Below are positions 1 to 6,072 of a stretch of DNA of 6,602 nt, one piece after another. Location of the stretch: NCBI GenBank assembly GCA_964386435.1, contig CAYLSV010000144.1, forward strand, positions 1 through 6,602, written 5' to 3'. The notes under the pieces are model-generated. The model made no database searches. It saw nothing but the letters and a program-made list of their open reading frames with translations, and had not been told where the DNA came from. Made by a program: the position numbers and the translations under genes. Numbering within the stretch: the first letter of the stretch is position 1; each line of letters begins with the position of its first letter. This DNA is from CAYLSV01 sp964386435. GTDB taxonomy: Bacteria > Planctomycetota > Phycisphaerae > Tepidisphaerales > Tepidisphaeraceae.

Positions 1-43
1 CCAGCACCGGACGCGCCGGCTCCCGCCGACGGCTGAAAGTCAC

Positions 44-1180
44 TTAGTCGAACCGGAACCCGTCCTCGTCGAAGTAGCGGTCGAAGCCGTCGCCGCCGCT
101 GAAGAGGTCGTCGAGGTAGTCGCCGTAGAGGTCGTCGTCGCCGTCCTCGCCGTAGAGGTCGTCCTCGAAGCCGCCATCGTCGGCGAACAGGACGTCGTCG
201 CCGTCGCCGCCGAACAGGGTGTCGAAGCCGCTGCCGCCGTCGAGGGTGTCGTCATCGTTCCAGCCGTCGAGGAAGTCGTCGCCCCGGCCGCCGAACAGCT
301 CGTCGTCGCCGGCCAGGCCGAACAAGTCGTCGTCGCCATCGCCGCCCTCCAGGACGTCATCGCCACCGACGCCGCGGAGGCGGTCATCGCCTTCTTCGCC
401 CAAGAGCGTGTCGTCGTCGGCCCCGCCCCAGAGCAGGTCGTTGCCGAAGCCGCCGCGGATGAAGTCCTCGCCCTCCCAGCCCTGCAGCTCGTCGGCCCCG
501 TCGCCGCCGAGCAAGTCGTCATCGCCGCTGCCGCCGTCGATGAAGTCGAAGCCGGCCCCGCCGAAGATGTCGTCCGCGCCCTCCTCGCCGTCGATCTCGT
601 CATCGCCCCGGCCGCCGTCGACGGTGTCGTTGTCGGCCCCGGCGAGGATCACGTCGGCGTCGTCGTCGCCGAAGATGATGTCGTCGCCGCCGGCCCCGTC
701 GAGCGTGTCGAAGCCGCTCTGCCCGATCAGGATGTCGTCGTCGAAGTGGCCCCACAACCGGTCGGACGATTGGTTGCCGTTGAGCACGTCGTTGCCGAAG
801 TCGCCCCGCAGGAAGTCGGCCCCTTTGCCGCCGGTCACGGTGTCATCGCCGGGCCCGGCGAAGATGTAGTCCCGGCCGCTGCCCCCGGCGATCGAGTCGT
901 CGCCCTCGCCGGTGTAGATGCGTGTTTCGATGGCCACCGCCGGCGTCACGTCGACGTCGTCACCGCCGTCGAACGTCAGGACGTACGCCCGGATGATCGA
1001 GCCGTAGTCGAAGCTCTGGACCACATCGTTCACCTGCACGTTCAGCACGCCCGGCGACGTATCCCGATCGAGCCGGACGTAATCCCCGGCGTCGGTGCCC
1101 TCGATCCACAACACCCGCCCGAACAACTCAATGCTCGCGAGCAGACGACGGGACTCCAGCGGTTCGGCGATGACGTGCAT
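44..1180 (-). CDS. RTX-repeat (hemolysin-type calcium-binding) surface protein with planctomycete extracellular motif
   Basis: A 378-residue acidic protein, probably exported and Ca2+-binding. Residues 5-16 read AEPLESRRLLAS, matching the short N-terminal motif of planctomycete extracellular proteins (Planc_extracel type). Residues 17-89 form a short beta-rich leader without repeats. Residues 90-370 are about 31 tandem nonapeptides of the form GGxGxDxLx, for example GGSGDDDLL at 216-224 and GGDGDDDLF at 279-287. In RTX families such repeats fold into a parallel beta-roll with Ca2+ bound between turns. Repeats 6, 7, 10, 11, 25 and 30 lack canonical glycines, and unit 28 (333-343) has 11 residues. 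No catalytic domain is visible, and the chain ends in DEDGFRFD. The ATG at 1180 is supported by the motif lying at the extreme N-terminus; a weak AAGGG sits 11 nt upstream. No type I secretion genes are in the window, so the export route is unknown. Family call is firm; biological role is not. Confidence 0.9.
   Translation of the reverse strand: MHVIAEPLESRRLLASIELFGRVLWIEGTDAGDYVRLDRDTSPGVLNVQVNDVVQSFDYGSIIRAYVLTFDGGDDVDVTPAVAIETRIYTGEGDDSIAGGSGRDYIFAGPGDDTVTGGKGADFLRGDFGNDVLNGNQSSDRLWGHFDDDILIGQSGFDTLDGAGGDDIIFGDDDADVILAGADNDTVDGGRGDDEIDGEEGADDIFGGAGFDFIDGGSGDDDLLGGDGADELQGWEGEDFIRGGFGNDLLWGGADDDTLLGEEGDDRLRGVGGDDVLEGGDGDDDLFGLAGDDELFGGRGDDFLDGWNDDDTLDGGSGFDTLFGGDGDDVLFADDGGFEDDLYGEDGDDDLYGDYLDDLFSGGDGFDRYFDEDGFRFD
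71..913 (-). repeat. 27-bp tandem coding repeat (RTX nonapeptide array)
   Basis: This is the DNA-level tandem array encoding residues 90-370 of the RTX-like protein, about 31 units of 27 bp with one 33-bp unit (residues 333-343). Units are diverged at the DNA level, so this is an old array rather than a recent slippage expansion. Its bias (GAC, GGC and GTC-rich on the coding strand) leaves long open frames on the opposite strand that are serine/proline-rich shadows and not genes. Confidence 0.85.
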
Positions 1181-1220
1181 GATGGGGGAGACCCTTGCGC
1201 AGGACCAACGTTGGCTTTGA

Positions 1221-1343
1221 GGCGAAAGAGACGGAGAGATAAAGAGACAGACAGACGGAGAAGCTGTTGGCTTCCGCCACTTCGTCTCTTCGTCTATTCG
1301 TCACTCAATCTCTTCATCTCTTTGTCCCTTCGTCTCTTCGCTC
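1221..1343. repeat. Inverted array of degenerate 8-bp repeats (AGACGAAG / CTTCGTCT)
   Basis: Between the divergent RTX and coaX genes lie two opposed octamer arrays. The left arm, 1221-1260, reads in register as ggcgaaag, agacggag, agataaag, agacagac, agacggag: five variants of AGACGAAG. After a centre of 19 bp (1261-1279) the right arm, 1280-1343, reads cttcgtct, cttcgtct, attcgtca, ctcaatct, cttcatct, ctttgtcc, cttcgtct, cttcgctc: eight variants of the reverse complement CTTCGTCT. The arms could pair as an imperfect cruciform or RNA hairpin of about 40 bp. The plus strand is nearly all purine on the left and pyrimidine-rich on the right. The array ends 45 bp before the coaX start and lies 40 bp from the RTX start, so it occupies the shared promoter region. 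Function unknown. Confidence 0.85.
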
Positions 1344-1388
1344 ACCACCTCCCGCCTACCATCGCCGCCCGTTTTCTCGGAAGCATCC

Positions 1389-2153
1389 ATGGACATCAAC
1401 CTCCTCGCGGTCGACGTCGGCAACACCCGCACCGGCATCGGCGTCTTCAAGAGCGGCGAACTCGTTTACGCCCGCAACGTCAGCCACGCCCAGAAGGCCG
1501 ACTGGCCCGGCATGATCGCCGAGGCGTGGAAACATTTGGAGGGGGCCGGCGGTGAGGTGGCCGGGGTCAGTTCGGCGGGCGAACTGGCCGGCGAGGTGGC
1601 CGAGGCGGTGAAGGCGGCGATCGGCAAATCCGTCGCCTGGGTCGGGCAGGACCTGGACCTGCCGGTGAAGGTCCTGGCCACCGGGGCGGGCGTCGACCGC
1701 GTGCTGAACATCGCCGCCGCCCACGAGCAGATGGGCAAAAGCTGCTGCGTCGTCGACGCCGGCACCGCTGTGACCGTCGACTTCTGCGACGAAGCCGGCA
1801 CGTTCCTCGGCGGCTTCATCGCGCCCGGCTTCAAGACCCAACTCGAGAGCCTGCGCAGCGCCACGAACAACCGGCTGCCCATCGTCGAGCCGGCCAAGCA
1901 CGACGGCCACGTCGGCACCGACACCGAAGACGCCATGCGCGGCGGCGTCCGCCACGCCATCCGCGGCCTCGTCCAGCAGGCCTCCGAGCAGTTCGCCGTC
2001 GAGCAGGGCGGCTGGCCCGAAATTATCGTCAGCGGCGGCGACGCCCGCACTCTGTTCGACGGCTGGGAACTTGTCCACGCCGTCAGCCCGGAGCTGACCC
2101 TCTACGGCGTTGCCCTCGCCTACGCCAACCACCACATCCAGCACGGCACCTGA
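1389..2153 (+). CDS. coaX: Type III pantothenate kinase
   Basis: A 254-residue cytoplasmic kinase that phosphorylates pantothenate, the first committed step of coenzyme A synthesis; CoaX enzymes belong to the ASKHA fold. Visible motifs are DVGNTR at 9-14 (phosphate loop), GVDR at 101-104 (substrate-site motif, with the expected Asp), DAGTAVTVDF at 123-132 (second phosphate/metal motif), GGFIAPG at 141-147 and VSGGDA at 214-219. Length is normal for the family (about 250-260). Known CoaX proteins generally need a monovalent cation and resist feedback by CoA. The ATG is preceded by GGAAG with a 5-nt spacer (1379-1383). The downstream GTPase starts 6 bp after its stop, so the two are probably co-transcribed. 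The octamer inverted array sits just upstream. Confidence 0.95.
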   Translation: MDINLLAVDVGNTRTGIGVFKSGELVYARNVSHAQKADWPGMIAEAWKHLEGAGGEVAGVSSAGELAGEVAEAVKAAIGKSVAWVGQDLDLPVKVLATGAGVDRVLNIAAAHEQMGKSCCVVDAGTAVTVDFCDEAGTFLGGFIAPGFKTQLESLRSATNNRLPIVEPAKHDGHVGTDTEDAMRGGVRHAIRGLVQQASEQFAVEQGGWPEIIVSGGDARTLFDGWELVHAVSPELTLYGVALAYANHHIQHGT

Positions 2154-2159
2154 GGCCGC

Positions 2160-3185
2160 GTGGCGTCGGTCGCATCCATCCTCACGCCGCCCGGCACCGC
2201 CGCCATCGGCGTCGTCCGCCTCGCCGGCCCGGCCGCCGAGGTGTTCGCCGGGCGACACCTCAGCGTGGTGCCCGACTATCGGCCGCGTCACGCCAAGCTC
2301 ACCGACGCCGGCGAAGTCATCGACGACCAGCTCGTGCTCCGCCGGACCGACAACTCCATCGNNNNNNNNNNGGAAGGCCAGGCGGTAAGGGCCCATCTTC
2401 CGGATTTCAGGACTGGCGAGGGTACAGAAGTGGCGCGCATCGATGAAATAAACGACAACGACCCGCTCGTGCTCCGCCGGACCGACAACTCCATCGAACT
2501 CCACCTCCACGGCAGCCCGTACCTCGCCCGCCGTGTGATCGACCTCGCCGTGGCGGCAGGATGTGCCGAGGGCGAGCCGCCCACCCCGCGGACGCTTGAC
2601 GAGCTGGTTGCCGCCGCACTACCGCGAGCTTTGACACGCACCGTGGTGCGGCTCCTGCTCGACCAACCGCGTCGCCACCGCGAAAACCTGCCGCCGGATG
2701 ACTACCCAGACACGCTGCGGATCGCCCTGGCCGTGCCCCGCGTCGCCGTGATCGGCCGCCCCAACGCCGGCAAGAGCACGCTGTGCAACCGGCTGCTGGG
2801 CCGTGACCGTTTCATCACCAGCGACACCCCCGGCACGACCCGCGACTGGGCCGACGAGGTCGCCGACGCCGCGGGCCTGCCGATCCTTTTAACCGACACC
2901 CCCGGCCGCCGACTGACGGACGACGCCATCGAGGCCGCCGCCATCGCCCGCAGCGCCGAGGCGATCGACGTCGCCGATTTGATCGTCCATGTCGCCGCCC
3001 CCGACGCCGACGAGCCGCCGCCGCCGGGCTCGCTCGCCGTCTGGAACAAAGCCGACCTCGCCCCCGCCCCGCCGGATCGGCTTCCCGTCAGCGCCGCCAC
3101 GGGTGAAGGCTTGACCAAATTCCTCGCCCGACTCCATCGCCAATTCCGCGTCGATCTGCAAGGTCCCGGCACCATGACGCTTTAA
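2160..3185 (+). CDS. Compact MnmE/TrmE-like GTPase, frame interrupted by an assembly gap
   Basis: The N-terminus (SILTPPGTAAIGVVRLAGP, residues 6-24) matches the MnmE tetrahydrofolate-binding domain, and ELHLHGSP (113-120) matches its ELxxHGGP motif. A complete Ras-like G domain follows: G1 GRPNAGKS 199-206, G2 TPGTTRD 223-229, G3 DTPG 246-249, G4 NKAD 296-299, G5 SAATGEG 311-317. MnmE with MnmG modifies the wobble uridine of certain tRNAs. This copy is unusual: it ends at QGPGTMTL, about 14 residues after the G-domain region, so the C-terminal helices and the catalytic CxGK tail of true MnmE (about 450 residues) are missing. The helical segment before the G domain is also short. Ten Ns at 2362-2371 and the following 93 bp are probably artefactual; removing 2362-2496 restores a continuous frame of 296 residues. 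The GTG start follows GAGG overlapping the coaX stop, suggesting coupling. Function in tRNA modification is doubtful. Confidence 0.8.
   Translation: MASVASILTPPGTAAIGVVRLAGPAAEVFAGRHLSVVPDYRPRHAKLTDAGEVIDDQLVLRRTDNSIXXXXEGQAVRAHLPDFRTGEGTEVARIDEINDNDPLVLRRTDNSIELHLHGSPYLARRVIDLAVAAGCAEGEPPTPRTLDELVAAALPRALTRTVVRLLLDQPRRHRENLPPDDYPDTLRIALAVPRVAVIGRPNAGKSTLCNRLLGRDRFITSDTPGTTRDWADEVADAAGLPILLTDTPGRRLTDDAIEAAAIARSAEAIDVADLIVHVAAPDADEPPPPGSLAVWNKADLAPAPPDRLPVSAATGEGLTKFLARLHRQFRVDLQGPGTMTL
2330..2496. repeat. Perfect 32-bp direct repeat flanking the gap (probable misjoin)
   Basis: The same 32 bp, beginning GCTCGTGCTCCGCCGG and ending CAACTCCATCG, occurs at 2330-2361 just before the Ns and again at 2465-2496. 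Both copies encode LVLRRTDNSI in the same frame; the offset of 135 bp is 45 codons. Between the Ns and the second copy lie 93 bp (2372-2464) of about 58% G+C by my count, lower than the surroundings, encoding nothing that fits the MnmE fold. Collapsing the two copies gives IDDQLVLRRTDNSIELHLHG, which reads well as the MnmE N-terminal domain. The simplest explanation is overlapping contig ends joined as a gap with a stretch of unrelated sequence. Confidence 0.85.
2362..2371. other. Assembly gap (10 Ns)
   Basis: Ten N characters inside the MnmE-like gene. The run is flanked by a 32-bp duplication, so it looks like a scaffold join of arbitrary size and not a measured gap. Confidence 0.98.
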
Positions 3186-3220
3186 CCAGACCAATTACTC
3201 GATCGCCTCCCATTCGGTCG

Positions 3221-3236
3221 TGGCACACCTCTTGCA
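3221..3236 (+). promoter_or_regulatory. Sigma-54 (RpoN) -24/-12 promoter candidate
   Basis: TGGCACACCTCTTGCA matches the sigma-54 consensus TGGCACG-N4-TTGCW in all the key positions: GG at 3222-3223 and GC at 3234-3235 with the required 10-bp gap. The G after TGGCAC is replaced by A. The predicted transcript start would be near 3247, which falls at or beyond the candidate start codons of the next gene (GTG 3220, ATG 3238). If real, translation would begin at an in-frame GTG at 3247, giving an almost leaderless message. It may otherwise be a chance match in the 5' end of the gene. Confidence 0.45.
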
Positions 3237-3237
3237 C

Positions 3238-3759
3238 ATGACTGGCGTGAACAACGACCACGACAAAAATCCTGACAAGAACCCCGACCCTATCACCGGC
3301 GAGTCCGGCAGCCACCCGGTCGGCACCGGCATCGGCAGCGCCTCGGGCGCGGCCACCGGGGCGGCCTTGGGCGCACTCGGCGGCCCGATCGGCATGGCCA
3401 TCGGCGCGATTGCCGGCGGCATCACCGGCGGCCTGATCGGTCACGGCATCGGCGAGGCCGTCGACCCGACCGAGGAAGAAGATTACTGGCGCGAAAACTT
3501 CACCGGCCGTGACTACGTCAACGAGGGCGACACTTTCGACGATCACCGCGACAGCTACGCCTTCGGCACCCACGCCGCCAACCAGAGCGACCAACCGTTC
3601 GACAAGAACGAGCCCGTCCTCGCCAAGGCCTACACCGAGCACACCACCAACCAAGCCGACGGCCGCGGCAAGGCCTACCGCAACTGGGACGACGCCCGCC
3701 CGGCCGTCAAGGACGCCTACGACCGCGTTCACACCAAGCGGACCACCGCGACCACCTGA
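3238..3759 (+). CDS. Glycine-zipper hypothetical protein
   Basis: A 173-residue protein of a widespread bacterial family that I recognise by pattern but whose function is not known. The N-terminus is charged and Asn/Asp-rich and contains DPITGESGSHPVGTG (17-31), a typical opening of this family. Residues 29-74 are a Gly/Ala-rich hydrophobic stretch with GxxxG spacing (GAALGALGGPIGMAIGAIAG at 41-60), expected to form one helical hairpin in or on a membrane. The C-terminal half is soluble, with YWRENFTGRDYV (83-94), DDHRDSYAFG (101-110) and WDDARPAVKDAYDRV (150-164), the conserved tail seen in the family. No signal peptide is visible. I chose the ATG at 3238; an in-frame GTG at 3220 would add MAHLLH and a GTG at 3247 would shorten it by three residues. 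None has a good ribosome binding site. A sigma-54-like site overlaps the start. Confidence 0.8.
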   Translation: MTGVNNDHDKNPDKNPDPITGESGSHPVGTGIGSASGAATGAALGALGGPIGMAIGAIAGGITGGLIGHGIGEAVDPTEEEDYWRENFTGRDYVNEGDTFDDHRDSYAFGTHAANQSDQPFDKNEPVLAKAYTEHTTNQADGRGKAYRNWDDARPAVKDAYDRVHTKRTTATT

Positions 3760-3819
3760 GCCGGCCCGCGCAGAATTGGGTTGTCCGCCGGGCCGCCATG
3801 GCACATGATGTCGGGGAAC

Positions 3820-4518
3820 ATGCACCCCACCCGCCATCTGCCCGCCGTCGCACTCCTCGCCCTGCCCGCAATGGCGCTTGCGGTGCCGGTCGACTTCATG
3901 CTCGACGCCGCCGGGCCGGGCGTCAACCGGGCCGACTTCCAAGTCGACGCGGTGGTGCCGATCCTCGGCAGCATTACGGTCAACGATTCGACCGACGTCA
4001 GCGGCACGGTCGCCGCCGACGTCGGCTTCGACGGGCTGCTGCCCGACTCGCTCGAGTTCCTGCCCGGCACCGACTTGGGCCTCACCGACGTGAGCATCAG
4101 CCTCGGCCTCATCCCGGTCGCCTCCTCCACCGGCGTCCGCGGCACCCTCAGCGGCGGCCCGCTGGTCGTCTCGCCCACGGGCCTGGTCGACCTCGCCGGC
4201 ACCACGCTCACGCTCGACGAGGGCTTCGTCAGTTTCATCGGCGATGACCCGGCCAACAATGACCTTGCGGGCAACCCGATCGTCCTGACCCTGCCCGCCA
4301 ACAGCCTCGCCACCCTCGCCAGCACCCCGCTTGGCGGCGACGACGTCGCCCTCGTCCTCAGCGGCCCGATCACCTTCCAGGGCCAGGTCGACGACGACCC
4401 GCAAATCGACCTCACCGTCAGCGCCAACCTCCTCGCCCGCGGCACCGCCACCATCCCCGAACCGGCCACGCTCGGCCTGCTCACCGCCACCGGCCTGACG
4501 CTGCTGCGCCGCCGGTAA
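3820..4518 (+). CDS. PEP-CTERM sorting-domain protein, exported, function unknown
   Basis: A 232-residue protein with a signal peptide at 1-21 (MHPTRH, then a Leu/Ala-rich core ending AMALA, cleavage likely before VPVDF). It ends in a canonical PEP-CTERM signal: PEP at about 213-215, a hydrophobic segment ATLGLLTATGLTLL and a final RRR. In bacteria with exosortase this tail is cleaved and the protein is sorted to the surface or matrix. The body is low in lysine and cysteine, rich in Asp, Thr, Val, Gly and Leu, and looks beta-rich, with repeated phrases such as GTDLGLTDVSISLG and LVDLAGTTLTLDEG; no known domain is recognised. Starts are ambiguous: ATG at 3805, 3808 and 3820 and TTG at 3781 are all in frame. 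I chose 3820 because it leaves a compact signal peptide and has GGGGA just upstream. Its 3' end meets the convergent membrane-protein gene with 7 bp between. Confidence 0.82.
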   Translation: MHPTRHLPAVALLALPAMALAVPVDFMLDAAGPGVNRADFQVDAVVPILGSITVNDSTDVSGTVAADVGFDGLLPDSLEFLPGTDLGLTDVSISLGLIPVASSTGVRGTLSGGPLVVSPTGLVDLAGTTLTLDEGFVSFIGDDPANNDLAGNPIVLTLPANSLATLASTPLGGDDVALVLSGPITFQGQVDDDPQIDLTVSANLLARGTATIPEPATLGLLTATGLTLLRRR

Positions 4519-4525
4519 AGAGGCA

Positions 4526-5065
4526 TCACGGCGTTTGCGTTGGTCGCCCATCCTGCCGCAGGGCCTCCCACGCTTCGGACCAAACGTAGTACCGGCGGGC
4601 CCACGCCAGCACGCCGACGCTGATCATCGCGGCCGCGACCACGCCCGCGGCAACCGGCTCGCCAGAGATCGTGAGAATCGGCCCGACGAACGAAGCCGCC
4701 GGAAAGATCCAGAACATGTCGAAGAACGACGCCCCGAAAAGCAGCTGGGCCTGGTCAAGCTGGCTCAGGCGCGTGATGAAAATGGATCGCTGTGCAGCGA
4801 CCATGACCATTGTTATAAACGCGAGTAGCAGGATCCAGCCGGCGAAGAGCCCGGCTGGAAGAATGACCTCTTGCAGCCACCACTTTTCGGGATCCGGCGT
4901 TCCCACCGTCAGATTGAGCCCGACCGCCGGAATCACGCCGAGGGTTGTCCACATGAGCAACACGCTCACCGTCGTCGCCAGTCGAGCCGACACCGTCAGC
5001 ACAACAAATTTGAACACGCGGCCGGGCCGCAGTTCATTGAGGGTCCACATCCGGAACATCACCAT
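4526..5065 (-). CDS. Hypothetical four-helix membrane protein
   Basis: A 179-residue integral membrane protein that I do not recognise. Probable membrane segments are at about 19-50 (one long or re-entrant stretch, broken by Arg28), 66-90, 108-131 and 135-155. The N-terminus MVMFRMWTLNELRPGR is short and basic. A loop at 51-65 is polar (TPDPEKWWLQE), residues 93-106 are polar (RSIFITRLSQLDQA) and the tail from 157 is charged (RRYYVWSEAWEALRQDGR). Aromatic residues cluster at membrane borders. The start ATGGTGATG overlaps the stop of the upstream aldo/keto reductase by 7 bp (5059-5065), which implies co-transcription and translational coupling; GAG in the end of that gene may serve as a weak Shine-Dalgarno. 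Start could also be the third codon. No residues suggest an enzyme or known transporter. G+C content looks a little lower than that of the neighbouring genes. Confidence 0.75.
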   Translation of the reverse strand: MVMFRMWTLNELRPGRVFKFVVLTVSARLATTVSVLLMWTTLGVIPAVGLNLTVGTPDPEKWWLQEVILPAGLFAGWILLLAFITMVMVAAQRSIFITRLSQLDQAQLLFGASFFDMFWIFPAASFVGPILTISGEPVAAGVVAAAMISVGVLAWARRYYVWSEAWEALRQDGRPTQTP

Positions 5066-5958
5066 TGCTCAACAAGCTCGGCCGCGGCGGCGTTGGTGCG
5101 GACTTGGGCGGGCGTTTTGCAGCCGGGGATGACGCAGGTGACGGCCTCGTGCCGCAGGCACCAGGCGAGGGCCCAGGTGGCCATGTCGGTGCCGGGTGGG
5201 ACTTCATCGCGTTGGATGCGGGCGACCTCGGCGAGCTTCTCGTCGCGGGCGGCGGGGTCGTGGCGGGTGCGGACGTCGTTCTTCGTCTCGAACGTGTCGC
5301 CGGGGCGGTACTTGCCGGTCAGGTAGCCGCTGGCGAGCGGGACGCGGGCGAGGACGCCCAGGTTCTGCGTCCGGCAGCTCGGCAGTACGTCGGCTTCGGG
5401 GGCGCGGTCGAGGCGGTTGTAGATGAGCTGGATGACCTCGACGCCACGCCCGCCGCTGGCGGCGGTCTGCTTCAGGTTCTGGTTGCTGCCAATGCTGTTG
5501 CCGAGGTGCAGCAGCTTGCCCTCGTCCTTGAGCTTCTGGCACTCGGCGAGCACGTCGTCCCGGAAGAACTGCTCATCGCCCCAACTGTGGTACTGCAGCA
5601 CCTCAACGCGATCAGTCCGCAGGGCCGAGAGCGAGTCCTCCAATTGCCGCCGCACGTCGCTTGGCTCGCGGGGCTCGGTGCGGTCCATGAAGCCGTGGTA
5701 CTTGTGGCCGAACTTGGTGCAGACGACCCAATGATCGCGATCGCGCTCGATTGCGCCGCCCACCAATCGCTCCGACTCGTGGTCGCCGTAGCACTCGGCG
5801 GTGTCGATCAGGTTGATGCCAGACTCCCGCGCCGCGTCCACGATCGCATCGGCCTCGCTTTGTGAGTAATCGCGGCCCCACTCGCCGCCGAGTTGCCAAG
5901 TGCCCAAGCCGACGACGCCGACAGAGAGGCCGGTGGAGCCGAGGGTGCGGTGCTGCAT
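5059..5958 (-). CDS. Aldo/keto reductase
   Basis: A 299-residue NADPH-dependent oxidoreductase of the AKR superfamily (TIM barrel, cytoplasmic), substrate unknown. Numbered from the ATG, the catalytic tetrad is visible: Asp52 and Tyr57 in NLIDTAECYG, Lys82 in CTKFG and His124 in LQYHSWG. The N-terminal strand MQHRTLGSTGLSVGVVGLGTW is typical. The NADP-binding end is IPGCKTPAQVRTN at 277-289; in the family the Lys and Arg contact the 2'-phosphate, which favours NADPH. The strand-turn YNRLDR and the phrase LARVPLASGYLTGKY also match the family. Length is normal. I prefer ATG 5958 over TTG 5964, which would add two residues; no clear ribosome binding site precedes either. Its stop overlaps the start of the downstream membrane-protein gene, so both form one minus-strand unit. 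General housekeeping or stress detoxification is the usual guess, not shown here. Confidence 0.93.
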   Translation of the reverse strand: MQHRTLGSTGLSVGVVGLGTWQLGGEWGRDYSQSEADAIVDAARESGINLIDTAECYGDHESERLVGGAIERDRDHWVVCTKFGHKYHGFMDRTEPREPSDVRRQLEDSLSALRTDRVEVLQYHSWGDEQFFRDDVLAECQKLKDEGKLLHLGNSIGSNQNLKQTAASGGRGVEVIQLIYNRLDRAPEADVLPSCRTQNLGVLARVPLASGYLTGKYRPGDTFETKNDVRTRHDPAARDEKLAEVARIQRDEVPPGTDMATWALAWCLRHEAVTCVIPGCKTPAQVRTNAAAAELVEQW

Positions 5959-5982
5959 GGTCAACTGTAGCGGGGCGGCCGG

Positions 5983-6072
5983 CCGGACCTCCGCCGCGTG
6001 GCGGCGGGGCTAATCCTGCGGAGGGAGTCGCTTGGTGATCGTCCGGACCTTCGCCGCGTGGGCGGCTGGGCT
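5983..6072. repeat. Two direct repeats of about 29 bp, each containing a hairpin
   Basis: Intergenic sequence between the aldo/keto reductase start and pstB. Copy one, 5983-6011, and copy two, 6043-6072, share CCGGACCT, then (C/T)CGCCGCGTG, then a GGCGG-type 3' half, with 17 of the first 18 bases identical and copies starting 60 bp apart. Copy one folds as a perfect 7-bp stem (5991-5997 with 6001-6007) and a GTG loop; copy two has a 5-bp stem (6053-6057 with 6062-6066). An 8-bp palindrome GGCCGGCC lies at 5977-5984. These resemble REP-type intergenic elements. Confidence 0.6.

Noticed and set aside
219..869. Long plus-strand open frame opposite the RTX gene, encoding Ser/Pro/Lys-rich sequence
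   Set aside because: It is the complement of the 27-bp repeat array; composition is low-complexity and no start signal or homology pattern is seen. A minus-strand frame at 40-603 is rejected for the same reason.
1205..1214. Palindrome CCAACGTTGG as an operator
   Set aside because: A single 10-bp palindrome with no second copy or recognised regulator match is too little evidence.
1221..1343. CRISPR array
   Set aside because: The unit is 8 bp with no spacers, and the orientation reverses in the middle; this is a tandem inverted repeat and not CRISPR.
2372..2464. Inserted domain in the GTPase
   Set aside because: The peptide EGQAVRAHLPDFRTGEG matches nothing in MnmE, the segment follows Ns, and the flanking duplication explains it better as an assembly error.
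1356..2510. 384-residue minus-strand open frame opposite coaX and the GTPase
   Set aside because: Coding evidence for coaX on the plus strand is decisive, and high G+C leaves long antisense frames open. It also runs through the Ns.
3762..3795. Hairpin CGGCCCG/CGGGCCG after the glycine-zipper gene
   Set aside because: A 7-bp stem with a 20-nt loop and no T-run is expected by chance in sequence this GC-rich.
4508..4533. Bidirectional terminator between the convergent PEP-CTERM and membrane-protein genes
   Set aside because: Only CGCCG/CGGCG can pair (5 bp) and there is no T-run on either strand.
3088..4551. 487-residue minus-strand open frame, Gly/Arg/Val-rich
   Set aside because: It is antisense to the glycine-zipper and PEP-CTERM genes, which have clear family features, and the product looks like a GC-bias artefact.
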